From Catellatospora sp. KI3 (GTDB taxonomy: Bacteria; Actinomycetota; Actinomycetes; Mycobacteriales; Micromonosporaceae): a stretch of 64,000 bases of DNA. The notes beneath the pieces were generated by a model, which saw only the letters and a list, made by a program, of their open reading frames with translations, did no database searches and was not told the origin of the DNA. Positions 54,754 to 62,723 of this stretch are shown here, piece by piece. Made by a program: the position numbers and the translations under genes. Each line of letters starts with the position of its first letter. Position 1 is the first letter of the stretch. The DNA lies in the NCBI RefSeq assembly GCF_029948125.1, contig NZ_JASAMB010000001.1, positions 744,001 to 808,000 on the forward strand, written 5' to 3'.

Positions 54754-55599
54754 TCACCCGGCCGGTACGGCCCGCCGTTGCCGCACCCTGCGCACCCGCT
54801 CCGACACCCGGTCCGCGGCCCGCTCCAGCGGCAGGAACGCCAGCAGCGCCACCAGGTGCGGCAGGAACGAGATCGTGATCATCGAGAAGGTGACCAGGTG
54901 GAAGGAGTAGAAGAAGGCCACCACGCGCGTACGCCACTTCTCCGGCAGTACGAACACCAGCGGGCTGGTCAGCTCGAACGCCATGATCCCGATCTGCGCG
55001 AGGATCAGCAGGTACGGCACCGGCGCGATCAGATGCGCCAGCTCGGTGCCCCGGCGCAGGATGGCGCGGGCCAGCACCGACCCGGTCATCCACTCCGGGC
55101 CGCCGTAGCGCAGCTTCGCCCACGCGGCCAGGAAGTACGTCGCCACCACCGCGAGCTGGACCATCCGCAGCGCCCAGCCGGCCCGCTCGCTCGGCTCGCG
55201 GTCGCGCCAGCGGGCCGCGCCGCAGGTCGGCAGGACGGCCAGCGCGACCAGGAAGGCGAACCGGTCGTGGTCCACCTTCCCGTAGCTCATCGCGATGATC
55301 ATCCACTCGAAGTAGAGCAGGAAGACGGTCCAGCCGAGCAGGCGCGGCGCGCGCCCGGTCGCCGCGGCCAGCGCGGCGGCGAGCAGCACCCAGAAGATCG
55401 ACTGGACCAGCAGCGAGTCCGGCACCGGCAGGTGCAGCACCCGGGCGATCCACAGCGGCTGGTACAGCTCGCCGTCGACCGAGCCGTGCGCGCGCACCCA
55501 CGGGGTGAACACGACCAGGTCCAGCGCGGTGAACAGGTAGACGGCGGTGCGCAGCAGCGCCACCCGCCCGCGCGGAACCGGCGCGAACAGCCACTTCAT
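54754..55599 (-). CDS. HTTM domain membrane protein (gamma-carboxylase-like)
   Basis: The 281-residue protein has about seven hydrophobic helices. HTTM-type blocks visible are RVALLRTAVYLFTALDLVVF, TYFLAAWAKLRYGGPEWMTG, and FFYSFHLVTFSMITISFLPH. Vitamin K-dependent gamma-carboxylase shares this membrane fold, but the carboxylase activity is not expected here. The neighbour upstream (55599-56042) is coupled by a TGATG overlap, so the two proteins probably act together. Confidence 0.85.
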   Translation of the reverse strand: MKWLFAPVPRGRVALLRTAVYLFTALDLVVFTPWVRAHGSVDGELYQPLWIARVLHLPVPDSLLVQSIFWVLLAAALAAATGRAPRLLGWTVFLLYFEWMIIAMSYGKVDHDRFAFLVALAVLPTCGAARWRDREPSERAGWALRMVQLAVVATYFLAAWAKLRYGGPEWMTGSVLARAILRRGTELAHLIAPVPYLLILAQIGIMAFELTSPLVFVLPEKWRTRVVAFFYSFHLVTFSMITISFLPHLVALLAFLPLERAADRVSERVRRVRQRRAVPAG

Positions 55600-56042
55600 C
55601 ACGGCTGCACCACCTGCCACCGGGCCAGCACCTCGTCGCGCCACTGGCCCGTGGGGCGGCTGGTGCGGATCTCGTGCCAGCGCATCACGTAGCGCACCTC
55701 CACCAGTGCGGCCGCGTCCGGGTTGCGGCGGCGGTACGCCTCGACGACCTCGCGCAGGCGGGCCGGGTCGGCGACGAACAGGTCCTGCTGCCCCTCGATC
55801 TCGGCCCGGCGCATCCCGGTCTCCCGCTCGCCGAGGACCACCGTCGCGCCGTGCGCGTCGGTGCCCTCCAGGCGCGGGTCGGGGGCGGGCTCGTTCGGCG
55901 GGTTCACGCCCGCGTACATGCGGAACGGGCCGAAGGGGAAGTGGTCGTCGGAGCCCCAGAGCGTGCCCCCGAGCAGCGCGAACGCGGCGAGCAGGGTGGC
56001 CAGCACCCGGGTCGCGCGCTGCGCGTTGGTCATCGTCTCCAT
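55599..56042 (-). CDS. Single-pass membrane protein coupled to the HTTM protein
   Basis: The 147-residue protein has one N-terminal helix (VLATLLAAFALLGGTLWG) and an outer domain with FPFGPFRMYAG and NPDAAALVEVRYVMRWHEIR. It looks secreted but anchored. Such small partners often precede HTTM proteins in actinomycetes as I recall. No function is known. Confidence 0.75.
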   Translation of the reverse strand: METMTNAQRATRVLATLLAAFALLGGTLWGSDDHFPFGPFRMYAGVNPPNEPAPDPRLEGTDAHGATVVLGERETGMRRAEIEGQQDLFVADPARLREVVEAYRRRNPDAAALVEVRYVMRWHEIRTSRPTGQWRDEVLARWQVVQP

Positions 56043-56258
56043 CGTCGCCAGAGGCTACTTGCAAGGCGTGCCCCATAGCAGCCCCGGGCCCCTAAGTTAC
56101 CGAATGGTAACTATGAGATAAGTCTCGGAGCGCCCTATGTACACACCTTTTGACCTGCGGCAGAATCCTTCAACACAAGCGTGGGCGGCGGGTGCCGGGG
56201 AGGGCCCCGCCGTTCACTGCGTTCCGGGGCGACGACGCCGAGACGGGAGTGACGGACG

Positions 56259-56711
56259 ATGCAGTTCGGGCGCTACTACGAGGAATTCGAGGTCGGGGCG
56301 GTCTACAAGCACTGGCCCGGAAAAACCGTCACCGAGTACGACGACCACCTGTTCTGCCTGCTCACGATGAACCACCACCCGCTGCACCTGGACGCGCACT
56401 ACGCCGCGACGCAGACGGACTTCAAGCGCAACGTGGTGGTCGGCAACTACATCTACTCGCTGCTGCTGGGCATGTCCGTGCCCGACGTCAGCGGCAAGGC
56501 CATCGCAAACCTGGAGGTCGAGTCGCTGCGCCACGTCGCGCCCACCTTCCACGGCGACACGATCTACGGTGAGACGACCGTCCTCGACAAGCGCGAATCC
56601 TCCTCGAAGCCCGACCGCGGCGTCGTGTCGGTCGAGACCCGCGGCTACAACCAGGACGGCACCCTGGTCTGCGTCTTCAAACGCAAGGTGATGGTCCCCA
56701 AGCAGCCGTGA
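56259..56711 (+). CDS. MaoC family hot-dog-fold dehydratase
   Basis: The 150-residue protein begins FGRYYEEFEVGAVYKHWPGK and has the hydratase region LLTMNHHPLHLDAHYAATQT (catalytic Asp/His type) and VVVGNYIYSLLLGMSVPDVS. It resembles the (R)-enoyl-CoA or mesaconyl-CoA hydratase branch of MaoC proteins. The substrate is not clear. A long non-coding lead of about 200 bp precedes the gene. Family A copy 7 follows it. Confidence 0.88.
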   Translation: MQFGRYYEEFEVGAVYKHWPGKTVTEYDDHLFCLLTMNHHPLHLDAHYAATQTDFKRNVVVGNYIYSLLLGMSVPDVSGKAIANLEVESLRHVAPTFHGDTIYGETTVLDKRESSSKPDRGVVSVETRGYNQDGTLVCVFKRKVMVPKQP

Positions 56712-56744
56712 CCGGCCCGCCCGCCGGACCGCCGGCGCCCAGCA

Positions 56745-56807
56745 TAGACAGTGGCCTATCCAGAGGACGATTTTCCAAGATTCGTCTTCCAGATAGGCCA
56801 CTGTCTA
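56745..56807. repeat. Family A palindromic repeat, copy 7 (covarying arms)
   Basis: Outer arms TAGACAGTGGCCTATCCAG and CCAGATAGGCCACTGTCTA. Relative to copy 1, GACGCTGG is now GACAGTGG and CCAGCGTC is CCACTGTC, so each change is matched in the other arm, and TAGAC/GTCTA extends the stem. It lies between convergent maoC and the DCC-family gene. Confidence 0.92.
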
Positions 56808-56860
56808 TTAAAAGGTGGAGCGGCGCGACCCGCCCGCCCGACGGGGGCGGGGGTCGGCGG

Positions 56861-57247
56861 TCAGGCTTTGGAGGGTGCCGACGGCAGCGGGATGGCGCAG
56901 GCCGCCGTGCCGCCGGGCATCTGGTGGCGGTGGCGGGCGACCCAGCGGTATAGCGGCCACAGCGCGGCCGTCACGGCGCGCGGCTTGAGCGCATAGCCCA
57001 CCGGCTTCCACGCCGCGTTACTGGAGCGCAGCAGGGCGCCGATCGCCTCGGGACCGGCCAGCGTCGGGCGTCCCTCCTCGACCCACTGCACGGCCTCCAG
57101 GCACTGCGCCCGGGTCAGGCCCAGTGCGGCGAGGTCGGCACGCTGCCAGGCGGACACCTTCGCCCCGGTCGGGATCCACCGGTTCACGAAGTTGGCGCAC
57201 GTGGTGCAGAAGGCGCAGTCACCGTCGAAGATGAAGGTCGGACTCAC
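56861..57247 (-). CDS. DCC-family (DUF393) thiol-disulfide protein
   Basis: The protein of about 128 residues starts with the hallmark TFIFDGDCAFCTTCANFVNR containing the D-x-x-C-x-x-C motif. WVEEGRPTLAGPEAIGALLR and a C-terminal LYRWVARHRHQM follow. It is a small oxidoreductase-like protein of unknown substrate. The start may be the GTG at 57247 or the one at 57268 (seven residues longer). It is divergent from thioredoxin. Confidence 0.85.
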   Translation of the reverse strand: MSPTFIFDGDCAFCTTCANFVNRWIPTGAKVSAWQRADLAALGLTRAQCLEAVQWVEEGRPTLAGPEAIGALLRSSNAAWKPVGYALKPRAVTAALWPLYRWVARHRHQMPGGTAACAIPLPSAPSKA

Positions 57248-57396
57248 ACCCTCATCATGCCCCGCCACGCCGCCCCGTGCGATCCTGGATGGCCTGTGCG
57301 CCGTGTCACGCCGGATACGGTGGTGGCCGCGGGAATGATGTGCCGCCGACAGCGGTTTACATGGACGCTGATCGTTTGAAGGATGGGAGCACGACC

Positions 57397-57777
57397 ATGG
57401 GCACCGTGGAGTTCACGGCCGACAACTTCGTGGAGAAGACCAGCGGGGAAGGCATCACCTTCATCGACTTCTGGGCAGACTGGTGCGGGCCGTGCAAGCG
57501 CTTCGCGCCGACGTACGAGCGCGCCGCCGAGGCCAACCCGGACATCACCTTCGGCAAGGTCGACACGGAGGCGCAGCAGGAGCTGGCCGCGATGTTCCAG
57601 ATCCAGTCGATCCCGACGATCATGGCGATCCGGGACGACGTGGTGGTCTACTCCGAGCCGGGTGCCATGCCCGACGCCGCCTTCACCGAGCTCATCAAGA
57701 AGGTCCGCGAGATCGACCCGGAGCGGCTGAAGGCGGCCAAGTCCGAGCACGAGGAGCACGCGCACAAGGCCCCCTAA
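57397..57777 (+). CDS. trxA: Thioredoxin
   Basis: The active site WCGPC lies in FIDFWADWCGPCKRFAPTYE, followed by KVDTEAQQELAAMFQIQSIP, where the cis-Pro sits, and IMAIRDDVVVYSEPGAMP. It has 126 residues with a charged tail (EHEEHAHKAP). It is a cytoplasmic disulfide reductase or a related carrier. The radical SAM gene follows 27 bp on. Confidence 0.93.
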   Translation: MGTVEFTADNFVEKTSGEGITFIDFWADWCGPCKRFAPTYERAAEANPDITFGKVDTEAQQELAAMFQIQSIPTIMAIRDDVVVYSEPGAMPDAAFTELIKKVREIDPERLKAAKSEHEEHAHKAP

Positions 57778-57804
57778 TCTTCGAACATATGTTTGAATAG
57801 CGGG

Positions 57805-59910
57805 GTGCGCTGGAGCAACCTGACCGCGAGCACCCCGACCGACGGAACCGCGCCGGCGCAGCTGGAGCTGCCCGGCGCGGTCGTCCGCACCTTCGACACG
57901 CCCGGCTTCGCCGGAATGACGTTCTACGAGGTCAGAGCCAAGTCCCTGATCAACCGGGTGACGGGCGACCGGGACCGGCGCGGCGTGCCGTTCGAATACA
58001 CGATCAACCCCTACCGGGGCTGCACCCACGCCTGCACCTACTGCCTGGCGGCCGAGACCCCGGTGCTGCTGGCCGACGGGCGCACCCGCCCGATCGCGCA
58101 GCTGCGCGCCGGGGACGCGATCATCGGCACGGTCCGCGAGGGCGCCTACCGGCGCTACACCGTCACCCACGTGCGTGACGTGTGGTCGACCGTCAAGCCG
58201 GCCTACCGGGTGACCCTGGCCGACGGCACCGAGCTGGTCGCCAGCGGCGACCACCGCTTCCTCACCGACCGGGGCTGGAAGCACGTCACCGGCGCCCGCA
58301 CCGGGCCGGGCCAGCGCCCGCACCTGACCACCGGCAACAAGCTGATGGGCACCGGCGCGTTCGCCGAGCCGCCGAAGGAGTCGCCGGACTACCGCCGGGG
58401 CTACCTGGCGGGCATGCTGCGCCCGGAGCCGGACACCGGCGCCTACCGCGACCCCTACGGCACCGTCCCGCGCTTCCGGCTGGGCGGCGAGGAGCCGCAG
58501 GCGCTCAGCCGGACCATCGGCTACCTGCGCGAGCTGGGCGCGCACACGGCGGAGTTCTGCCGCTCGGGCCCGCGCACCGGGCTGAGCACGCACGCCCGGC
58601 GCGACCTGGAGCTGATCACGTCACTGATCCGGCTGCCCGGCGACCCGGCCGAGGACGCCGGCGACCTCGGCGACGGCGCTGACGGCGCGGCCGCCGACTG
58701 GGCCAAGGGCTTCCTCGCCGCGGTCTACGACGCCGAGGGCAGCCATACCCAGGGCCTGTTCCGGATCGTGCACGGCAGTCCCGAGCTGGTCGAGCCGGTC
58801 CGGGCCGCGCTGCGCCGGTTCGGCTTCGAGTTCGCGGTGGAGGACCGGCGCGGCCCGATCGGGCTGCTCAGCCTGCGGCTGCTCGGCGGCCTGACCGAGA
58901 AGCTGCGCTTCTTCCACCTGGTCGACCCCGCAGTGACCCGCAAGCGCACCGTCGACGGCATCGCGATCAAGGGCAGCGCGCCGCTGCACGTCACCTCGAT
59001 CGAGCCGCTGGGCCTGGAGCTGCCGCTGTGGGACATCAGCACCGGCACCGGCGACTTCATCGCCAACGGGGTGGTGAGCCACAACTGCTTCGCCCGCAAT
59101 ACGCACACCTACCTCGACCTCGACGCGGGGCACGACTTCGACTCCAAGATCGTGGTGAAGGTGAACGCGCCCGAGGTGCTGCGCCGGGAGCTGAGCGCGC
59201 GCACGTGGCGCGGACAGCCGATCGCGATGGGCACCAACGTGGACTGCTACCAGCGGGCCGAGGGGCGATACGAGCTGATGCCCGGCATCATCGCCGCGCT
59301 GCGCGACGCCGCGAACCCGTTCTCGATCCTGACCAAGGGCACGCTGATCCTGCGCGACCTGCCGCTGCTGCGGCAGGCGGCCGAGCGCACCCGGGTGTCG
59401 GTGGCGATGTCGATCGGGTTCCTCGACGAGCGGCTGTGGCGCGAGGTCGAGTCGGGCACGCCCAGCCCGTCGCGGCGGCTGGACGCGGTGCGCCGGATGA
59501 CCGAGGCGGGGCTGCGGGTCGGGGTGCTGATGGCGCCGATCCTGCCCGGGTTGACCGACTCCGACGAGCAGCTGGACGCGTGCGTGGCGGCGCTGGTCGA
59601 GGCGGGCGCGGCGAGCATCACGCCGCTGGTGCTGCACCTGCGCCCCGGCGCACGGGAGTGGTATCTGGCCTGGCTGGCCGAGCACCACCCGGAGCTGGTC
59701 GGGCTGTATGAGCGGCTCTACCCCGGGCAGCGGGCCTACGCCGCCGACGACTACCAGCGGCTGGTGTCGGCGCGGGTGCGCCGGGCGACCCGGCGGCACG
59801 GGCTGGCCGCGCGGGAGGAGGTGGCCCGGGAGCTGTCCATCAACGGATCACTGCCGGCGGAGCCGGAGCGGGCCGAGCCCGCTCCGGACGTCCAGCTCAC
59901 GCTTTGTTGA
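57805..59910 (+). CDS. Rv2578c-family radical SAM protein interrupted by an intein
   Basis: After removal of a 348-residue intein the protein would be 353 residues, the size of Rv2578c. The host parts read RVTGDRDRRGVPFEYTINPY, the cluster region RGCTHACTYC, then FARNTHTYLDLDAGHDFD, MGTNVDCYQRAEGRYELMPG and SILTKGTLILRDLPLL. The three cluster cysteines are Cys73, Cys77 and, after splicing, Cys428 (C-x3-C-x2-C). The third Cys is the first residue of the C-extein, so the protein cannot build its [4Fe-4S] cluster until it splices. The biochemical role of the family is unknown to me. The GTG at 57805 (VRWSNLT) fits homologues better than the TTG at 57793. The 3' end overlaps the convergent DUF3817 gene by 14 bp. 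Confidence 0.93.
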   Translation: MRWSNLTASTPTDGTAPAQLELPGAVVRTFDTPGFAGMTFYEVRAKSLINRVTGDRDRRGVPFEYTINPYRGCTHACTYCLAAETPVLLADGRTRPIAQLRAGDAIIGTVREGAYRRYTVTHVRDVWSTVKPAYRVTLADGTELVASGDHRFLTDRGWKHVTGARTGPGQRPHLTTGNKLMGTGAFAEPPKESPDYRRGYLAGMLRPEPDTGAYRDPYGTVPRFRLGGEEPQALSRTIGYLRELGAHTAEFCRSGPRTGLSTHARRDLELITSLIRLPGDPAEDAGDLGDGADGAAADWAKGFLAAVYDAEGSHTQGLFRIVHGSPELVEPVRAALRRFGFEFAVEDRRGPIGLLSLRLLGGLTEKLRFFHLVDPAVTRKRTVDGIAIKGSAPLHVTSIEPLGLELPLWDISTGTGDFIANGVVSHNCFARNTHTYLDLDAGHDFDSKIVVKVNAPEVLRRELSARTWRGQPIAMGTNVDCYQRAEGRYELMPGIIAALRDAANPFSILTKGTLILRDLPLLRQAAERTRVSVAMSIGFLDERLWREVESGTPSPSRRLDAVRRMTEAGLRVGVLMAPILPGLTDSDEQLDACVAALVEAGAASITPLVLHLRPGAREWYLAWLAEHHPELVGLYERLYPGQRAYAADDYQRLVSARVRRATRRHGLAAREEVARELSINGSLPAEPERAEPAPDVQLTLC
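58042..59085 (+). other. Intein (348 residues) with LAGLIDADG-type insert
   Basis: This segment of the radical SAM gene begins at Cys1 (CLAAETPVLLADGRTRPIAQ, block A). Block B is ELVASGDHRFLTDRGW with the conserved His, and it ends LPLWDISTGTGDFIANGVVS followed by His-Asn (blocks F and G), with Cys as the +1 residue. A homing-endonuclease region lies between. Its second motif FLAAVYDAEGSH (intein residues 224-235) keeps the acidic residue. The first, YLAGMLRPEPDTG (near 121), is altered where an Asp-Gly pattern is expected. Splicing residues all look intact, but the endonuclease may be inactive. Confidence 0.92.
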
Positions 59911-60220
59911 GCTCCGGCTGCGCGTCGGTGCCCTTGACCCAGCCGACGACCAGGCGCTCGGCCACGAACGAGAAGAACGGGATGGTCCCGGCCAGCGCCA
60001 CGACCAGCATCCGCTTCACGCCCCACTGGGCGCGGCGGGCCAGGTCGGCGGCGAACCCCAGGTAGACGACGTACAGCCAGCCGTGGATGGGGGCGATGAC
60101 GGTGACACCGGTGTTGTCGTCGGCGAAGTACTTCATGGGCATCGCGACCAGCGTGAGCAGCAGCAGCATCACGCCGACGATCCAGGCGATCACGCGGTAG
60201 CGGGTCAGTGCGCCGTTCAT
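59897..60220 (-). CDS. DUF3817 membrane protein
   Basis: The 107-residue protein has three hydrophobic helices (YRVIAWIVGVMLLLLTLVAM, VIAPIHGWLYVVYLGFAADL, MLVVALAGTIPFFSFVAERL), the plan of DUF3817. The block APIHGWLYVVYL is characteristic. The ATG overlaps the upstream gene stop (ATGA). No function is known. Confidence 0.88.
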   Translation of the reverse strand: MNGALTRYRVIAWIVGVMLLLLTLVAMPMKYFADDNTGVTVIAPIHGWLYVVYLGFAADLARRAQWGVKRMLVVALAGTIPFFSFVAERLVVGWVKGTDAQPELNKA

Positions 60221-60618
60221 CGGAGCTCCTTAGCGGGATAGTCGCCGGGTCGTGCCTCGGGGTGCTCGTTCAGCCACGCCAGATACTCGTTGTACGCGGC
60301 CAGCTGCGGATCATCCGCATCGTCGGTCGCCGCTGTGGCCGGACTCACCCGACGGGTGATCACCGGCCGTTCCCGAGGCTCAACGGCCGGGGCGGGCTCG
60401 TCGGCACGGGCGCCACGCAGGGTCAGCCGCATCTCCCGCACCCACATCACGATCACGAACACCGCGAACAGCGGCCACTCGAAGGTGTACGCCCAGCTCA
60501 GTGTGTTTCCCTCGGCCGCGCGACCCGCCTGCCACCAACCGAGAGCCAGGAAAGCGGCGACGGATGCCAGCACCAGGGCATGCCCGGCCAGCCAGCCGGG
60601 GGTGAGCAGTCGTCGCAC
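60217..60618 (-). CDS. Two-helix membrane protein of actinomycetes, unknown function
   Basis: The 133-residue protein begins VRRLLTPGWLAGHALVLASV with two helices (LVLASVAAFLALGWWQAG, AYTFEWPLFAVFVIVMWVRE). A charged tail ends LAAYNEYLAWLNEHPEARPG. The first part resembles an integral membrane protein common next to DUF3817 genes, from memory. The start GTG at 60618 is my choice; 60660 is the upper limit. Confidence 0.8.
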   Translation of the reverse strand: MRRLLTPGWLAGHALVLASVAAFLALGWWQAGRAAEGNTLSWAYTFEWPLFAVFVIVMWVREMRLTLRGARADEPAPAVEPRERPVITRRVSPATAATDDADDPQLAAYNEYLAWLNEHPEARPGDYPAKELR

Positions 60619-60698
60619 GGCAGCCAGAGTAACCGACCTGGACGCGGTGACCAGCCGCACCGTGGGGCCACGTGAGCCGATCTCGTACCCTTTCAGCC

Positions 60699-61391
60699 GT
60701 GGTGGGGATTCGGGGCGCGGACCGGCGCCGGTGGGCGCTCGCGCTGGGCGGGCTGGTCCTGGTCGGGGCGGCGTGGTGGTGGGGCCTCACGTGGCCGATC
60801 GCGCCGTTCTCCCCCGAGGAGCCCTGGACGATCTGGCCCCTGGTGCTGCTGGCGCTGGTCGCGATCGGCCGGGCCGTGCTGCTGCGGCGGCGCCGCTCCG
60901 GCGCCTGGCGCCAGGGCGCGGCCGACGGCGAGCCGGGCCTGGCCGTGTCGCTGGCGGCCGACCTCTGGATCGCGCTGGCCGTCTACGGGATGCAGCTGCC
61001 GATCATCGCCCGGTACGCCAAGACCGAGAGCGCGCTGGAGTGGGTGGTCGCGGTGCTGGACTCGCTGCTGGCGCTCGGGATCATCGCGGCGCTGGTCGTG
61101 CCGGTGCGGCAGCGGCGCAACCAGATCGTGCTCAACGCCGACGGGGTACGCGTGCACCGCCATCACTTCCCCTGGTCGGAGGTGATCGGGGTGACCCAGG
61201 ACCCGCGCAGCGGGTGGCGGCTGGCGACCGTCGGCCGGGTGCTGTTCCTGCGCGGCACCGACTACGGCATGTGGGACCGGGACATGGTCAACGTGATCCG
61301 GTTCTACCTGGAGCACCCGCAGCGGCGCGGCGAGCTGGCGCACCTGCCCACCGCGCCGGCGGAGCTGGTCAGCGGGCCCGGTACTCCTTGA
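60699..61391 (+). CDS. Membrane protein with PH-like domain
   Basis: The protein of about 230 residues has helices WALALGGLVLVGAAWWWGL, IWPLVLLALVAIGRAVLL, DLWIALAVYGMQLPIIARY and VAVLDSLLALGIIAALVVPV. A C-terminal PH-like domain follows: NQIVLNADGVRVHRHHFPWS, VIGVTQDPRSGWRLATVGRV. The function is unknown. The start is uncertain (GTG at 60672, 60699 or 60702). The end overlaps the convergent acyl-CoA dehydrogenase by 23 bases. Confidence 0.78.
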   Translation: MVGIRGADRRRWALALGGLVLVGAAWWWGLTWPIAPFSPEEPWTIWPLVLLALVAIGRAVLLRRRRSGAWRQGAADGEPGLAVSLAADLWIALAVYGMQLPIIARYAKTESALEWVVAVLDSLLALGIIAALVVPVRQRRNQIVLNADGVRVHRHHFPWSEVIGVTQDPRSGWRLATVGRVLFLRGTDYGMWDRDMVNVIRFYLEHPQRRGELAHLPTAPAELVSGPGTP

Positions 61392-62568
61392 GCAGGCCGC
61401 GCGAGATGATCGTCTTCTGGATCTCGCTGGTGCCCTCGCCGATGAGCAGGAACGGCGCCTCGCGCATCAGCCGCTCGATCTCGTACTCCTTGGAGTAGCC
61501 GTAGCCGCCGTGGATGCGGAACGAGTCGGTGACGATCTCGTGGCAGTACTCGCTGGCCAGCAGCTTGGCCATGCCCGCCTCGACGTCGTTGCGCTGGCCG
61601 GAGTCCTTCAGCCGGGCGGCGTTGACCATGAGCGCGTGCGCGGCCTCGATCTTGGTGCCCATCTCGGCGAGCTTGAACGCGATGGCCTGGTGCTCGGCGA
61701 TGGCCTTGCCGAAGGTGCGGCGCTGCTGGGCGTACGCCATGGCCAGCTCGAACGCGCGGATGGAGATGCCGCAGGCGCGCGCCGCCACGTTGACCCGGCC
61801 GACCTCGATGCCGTCCATCATCTGGTAGAAGCCGCGACCGGCCTGGTCGGCGCCGCCGAGCACCGCCGATTCGGGCACGCGGTGCCCATCGAGGATCATC
61901 TCGGTGGTCTCGACGCCCTTGTACCCCATCTTCTCGATCTTGCCGGGGATGGTGAGGCCGGGCGCGGTCTGCCCGAACCCGGGCTCCTTCTCCAGCAGGA
62001 ACGTCGTCATGTTGCCGTAGACGGTGTCCGCGCCCTGGTCGGTCTTGACCAGCGTGGCCACCACCGAGGAGTACGCCCCGTTGGTCAGCCACATCTTCTG
62101 CCCGTTGAGCACGTACGAGTCGCCGTCGCGCAGCGCCTTCGAGGTGATCGCCGAGACGTCGGAGCCGCAGTTCGGTTCGGACATGCTGAACGCGCCGCGC
62201 ACCTCGCCGGTGGCCATCCTCGGCAGCAGCCGCTGCTTCTGCTCCGCCGAGCCGTGCTGGCTGATCAGGTACGCCACGATGAAGTGGGTGTTGACGATGC
62301 CGGAGACCGACATCCAGCCGCGCGACAGCTCCTCGACGACCAGGGCGTAGGTCAGCAGCGACTCGCCGAGGCCGCCGTACTCCTCCGAGATGGTCAGTCC
62401 GAACAGGCCCATCTCCCGCATCCCGGCCAGGATCTCCTCGGGGTAGCGGTCCTCGTGTTCGAGGCGCTGCGCCCGGGGGATGATCTCCTTGTCGGCGAAC
62501 TCGCGTACCGTCTCGAGGATCGCGGTCTGCACGTCGGTCAATCCGGGAGTACGGGCGAGACGGGCCAT
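61369..62568 (-). CDS. Acyl-CoA dehydrogenase
   Basis: The 399-residue FAD enzyme has the family blocks FGLTISEEYGGLGESLLTYA, FSMSEPNCGSDVSAI, KMWLTNGAYSSVVATLV, the signature QRRTFGKAIAEHQAIAFKLA, and RIHGGYGYSKEYEIERLMR followed by EGTSEIQKTII. The catalytic base is probably the Glu of the IGEGTSEIQ segment. The pattern is that of short/branched-chain acyl-CoA dehydrogenases used in amino-acid or fatty-acid breakdown; the substrate cannot be fixed. Confidence 0.95.
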   Translation of the reverse strand: MARLARTPGLTDVQTAILETVREFADKEIIPRAQRLEHEDRYPEEILAGMREMGLFGLTISEEYGGLGESLLTYALVVEELSRGWMSVSGIVNTHFIVAYLISQHGSAEQKQRLLPRMATGEVRGAFSMSEPNCGSDVSAITSKALRDGDSYVLNGQKMWLTNGAYSSVVATLVKTDQGADTVYGNMTTFLLEKEPGFGQTAPGLTIPGKIEKMGYKGVETTEMILDGHRVPESAVLGGADQAGRGFYQMMDGIEVGRVNVAARACGISIRAFELAMAYAQQRRTFGKAIAEHQAIAFKLAEMGTKIEAAHALMVNAARLKDSGQRNDVEAGMAKLLASEYCHEIVTDSFRIHGGYGYSKEYEIERLMREAPFLLIGEGTSEIQKTIISRGLLKEYRAR

Positions 62569-62723
62569 AGTCAGCCTCCAGAGCAGGAACTGAACGTACC
62601 TTCAGGTGAGGTGAGTATGAGCCGCCTCCCCCGTCCATCCAAGCTGCTTGACAGGGACGTCACTGTGAAAAGGTTCACCGGGTAGTAACTTCCCGCCCAC
62701 CCCCCGAAGAGGAGTCAGCTCCG

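Noticed and set aside
54754-55599. Vitamin K-dependent gamma-glutamyl carboxylase
   Set aside because: Only the HTTM membrane fold is shared. The length is short, and I see no lumenal catalytic domain.
62569-62723. Riboswitch upstream of the DUF4190 gene, and T-box upstream of metG or trpS
   Set aside because: No recognisable conserved core or tRNA-pairing elements could be found by eye in these leaders.
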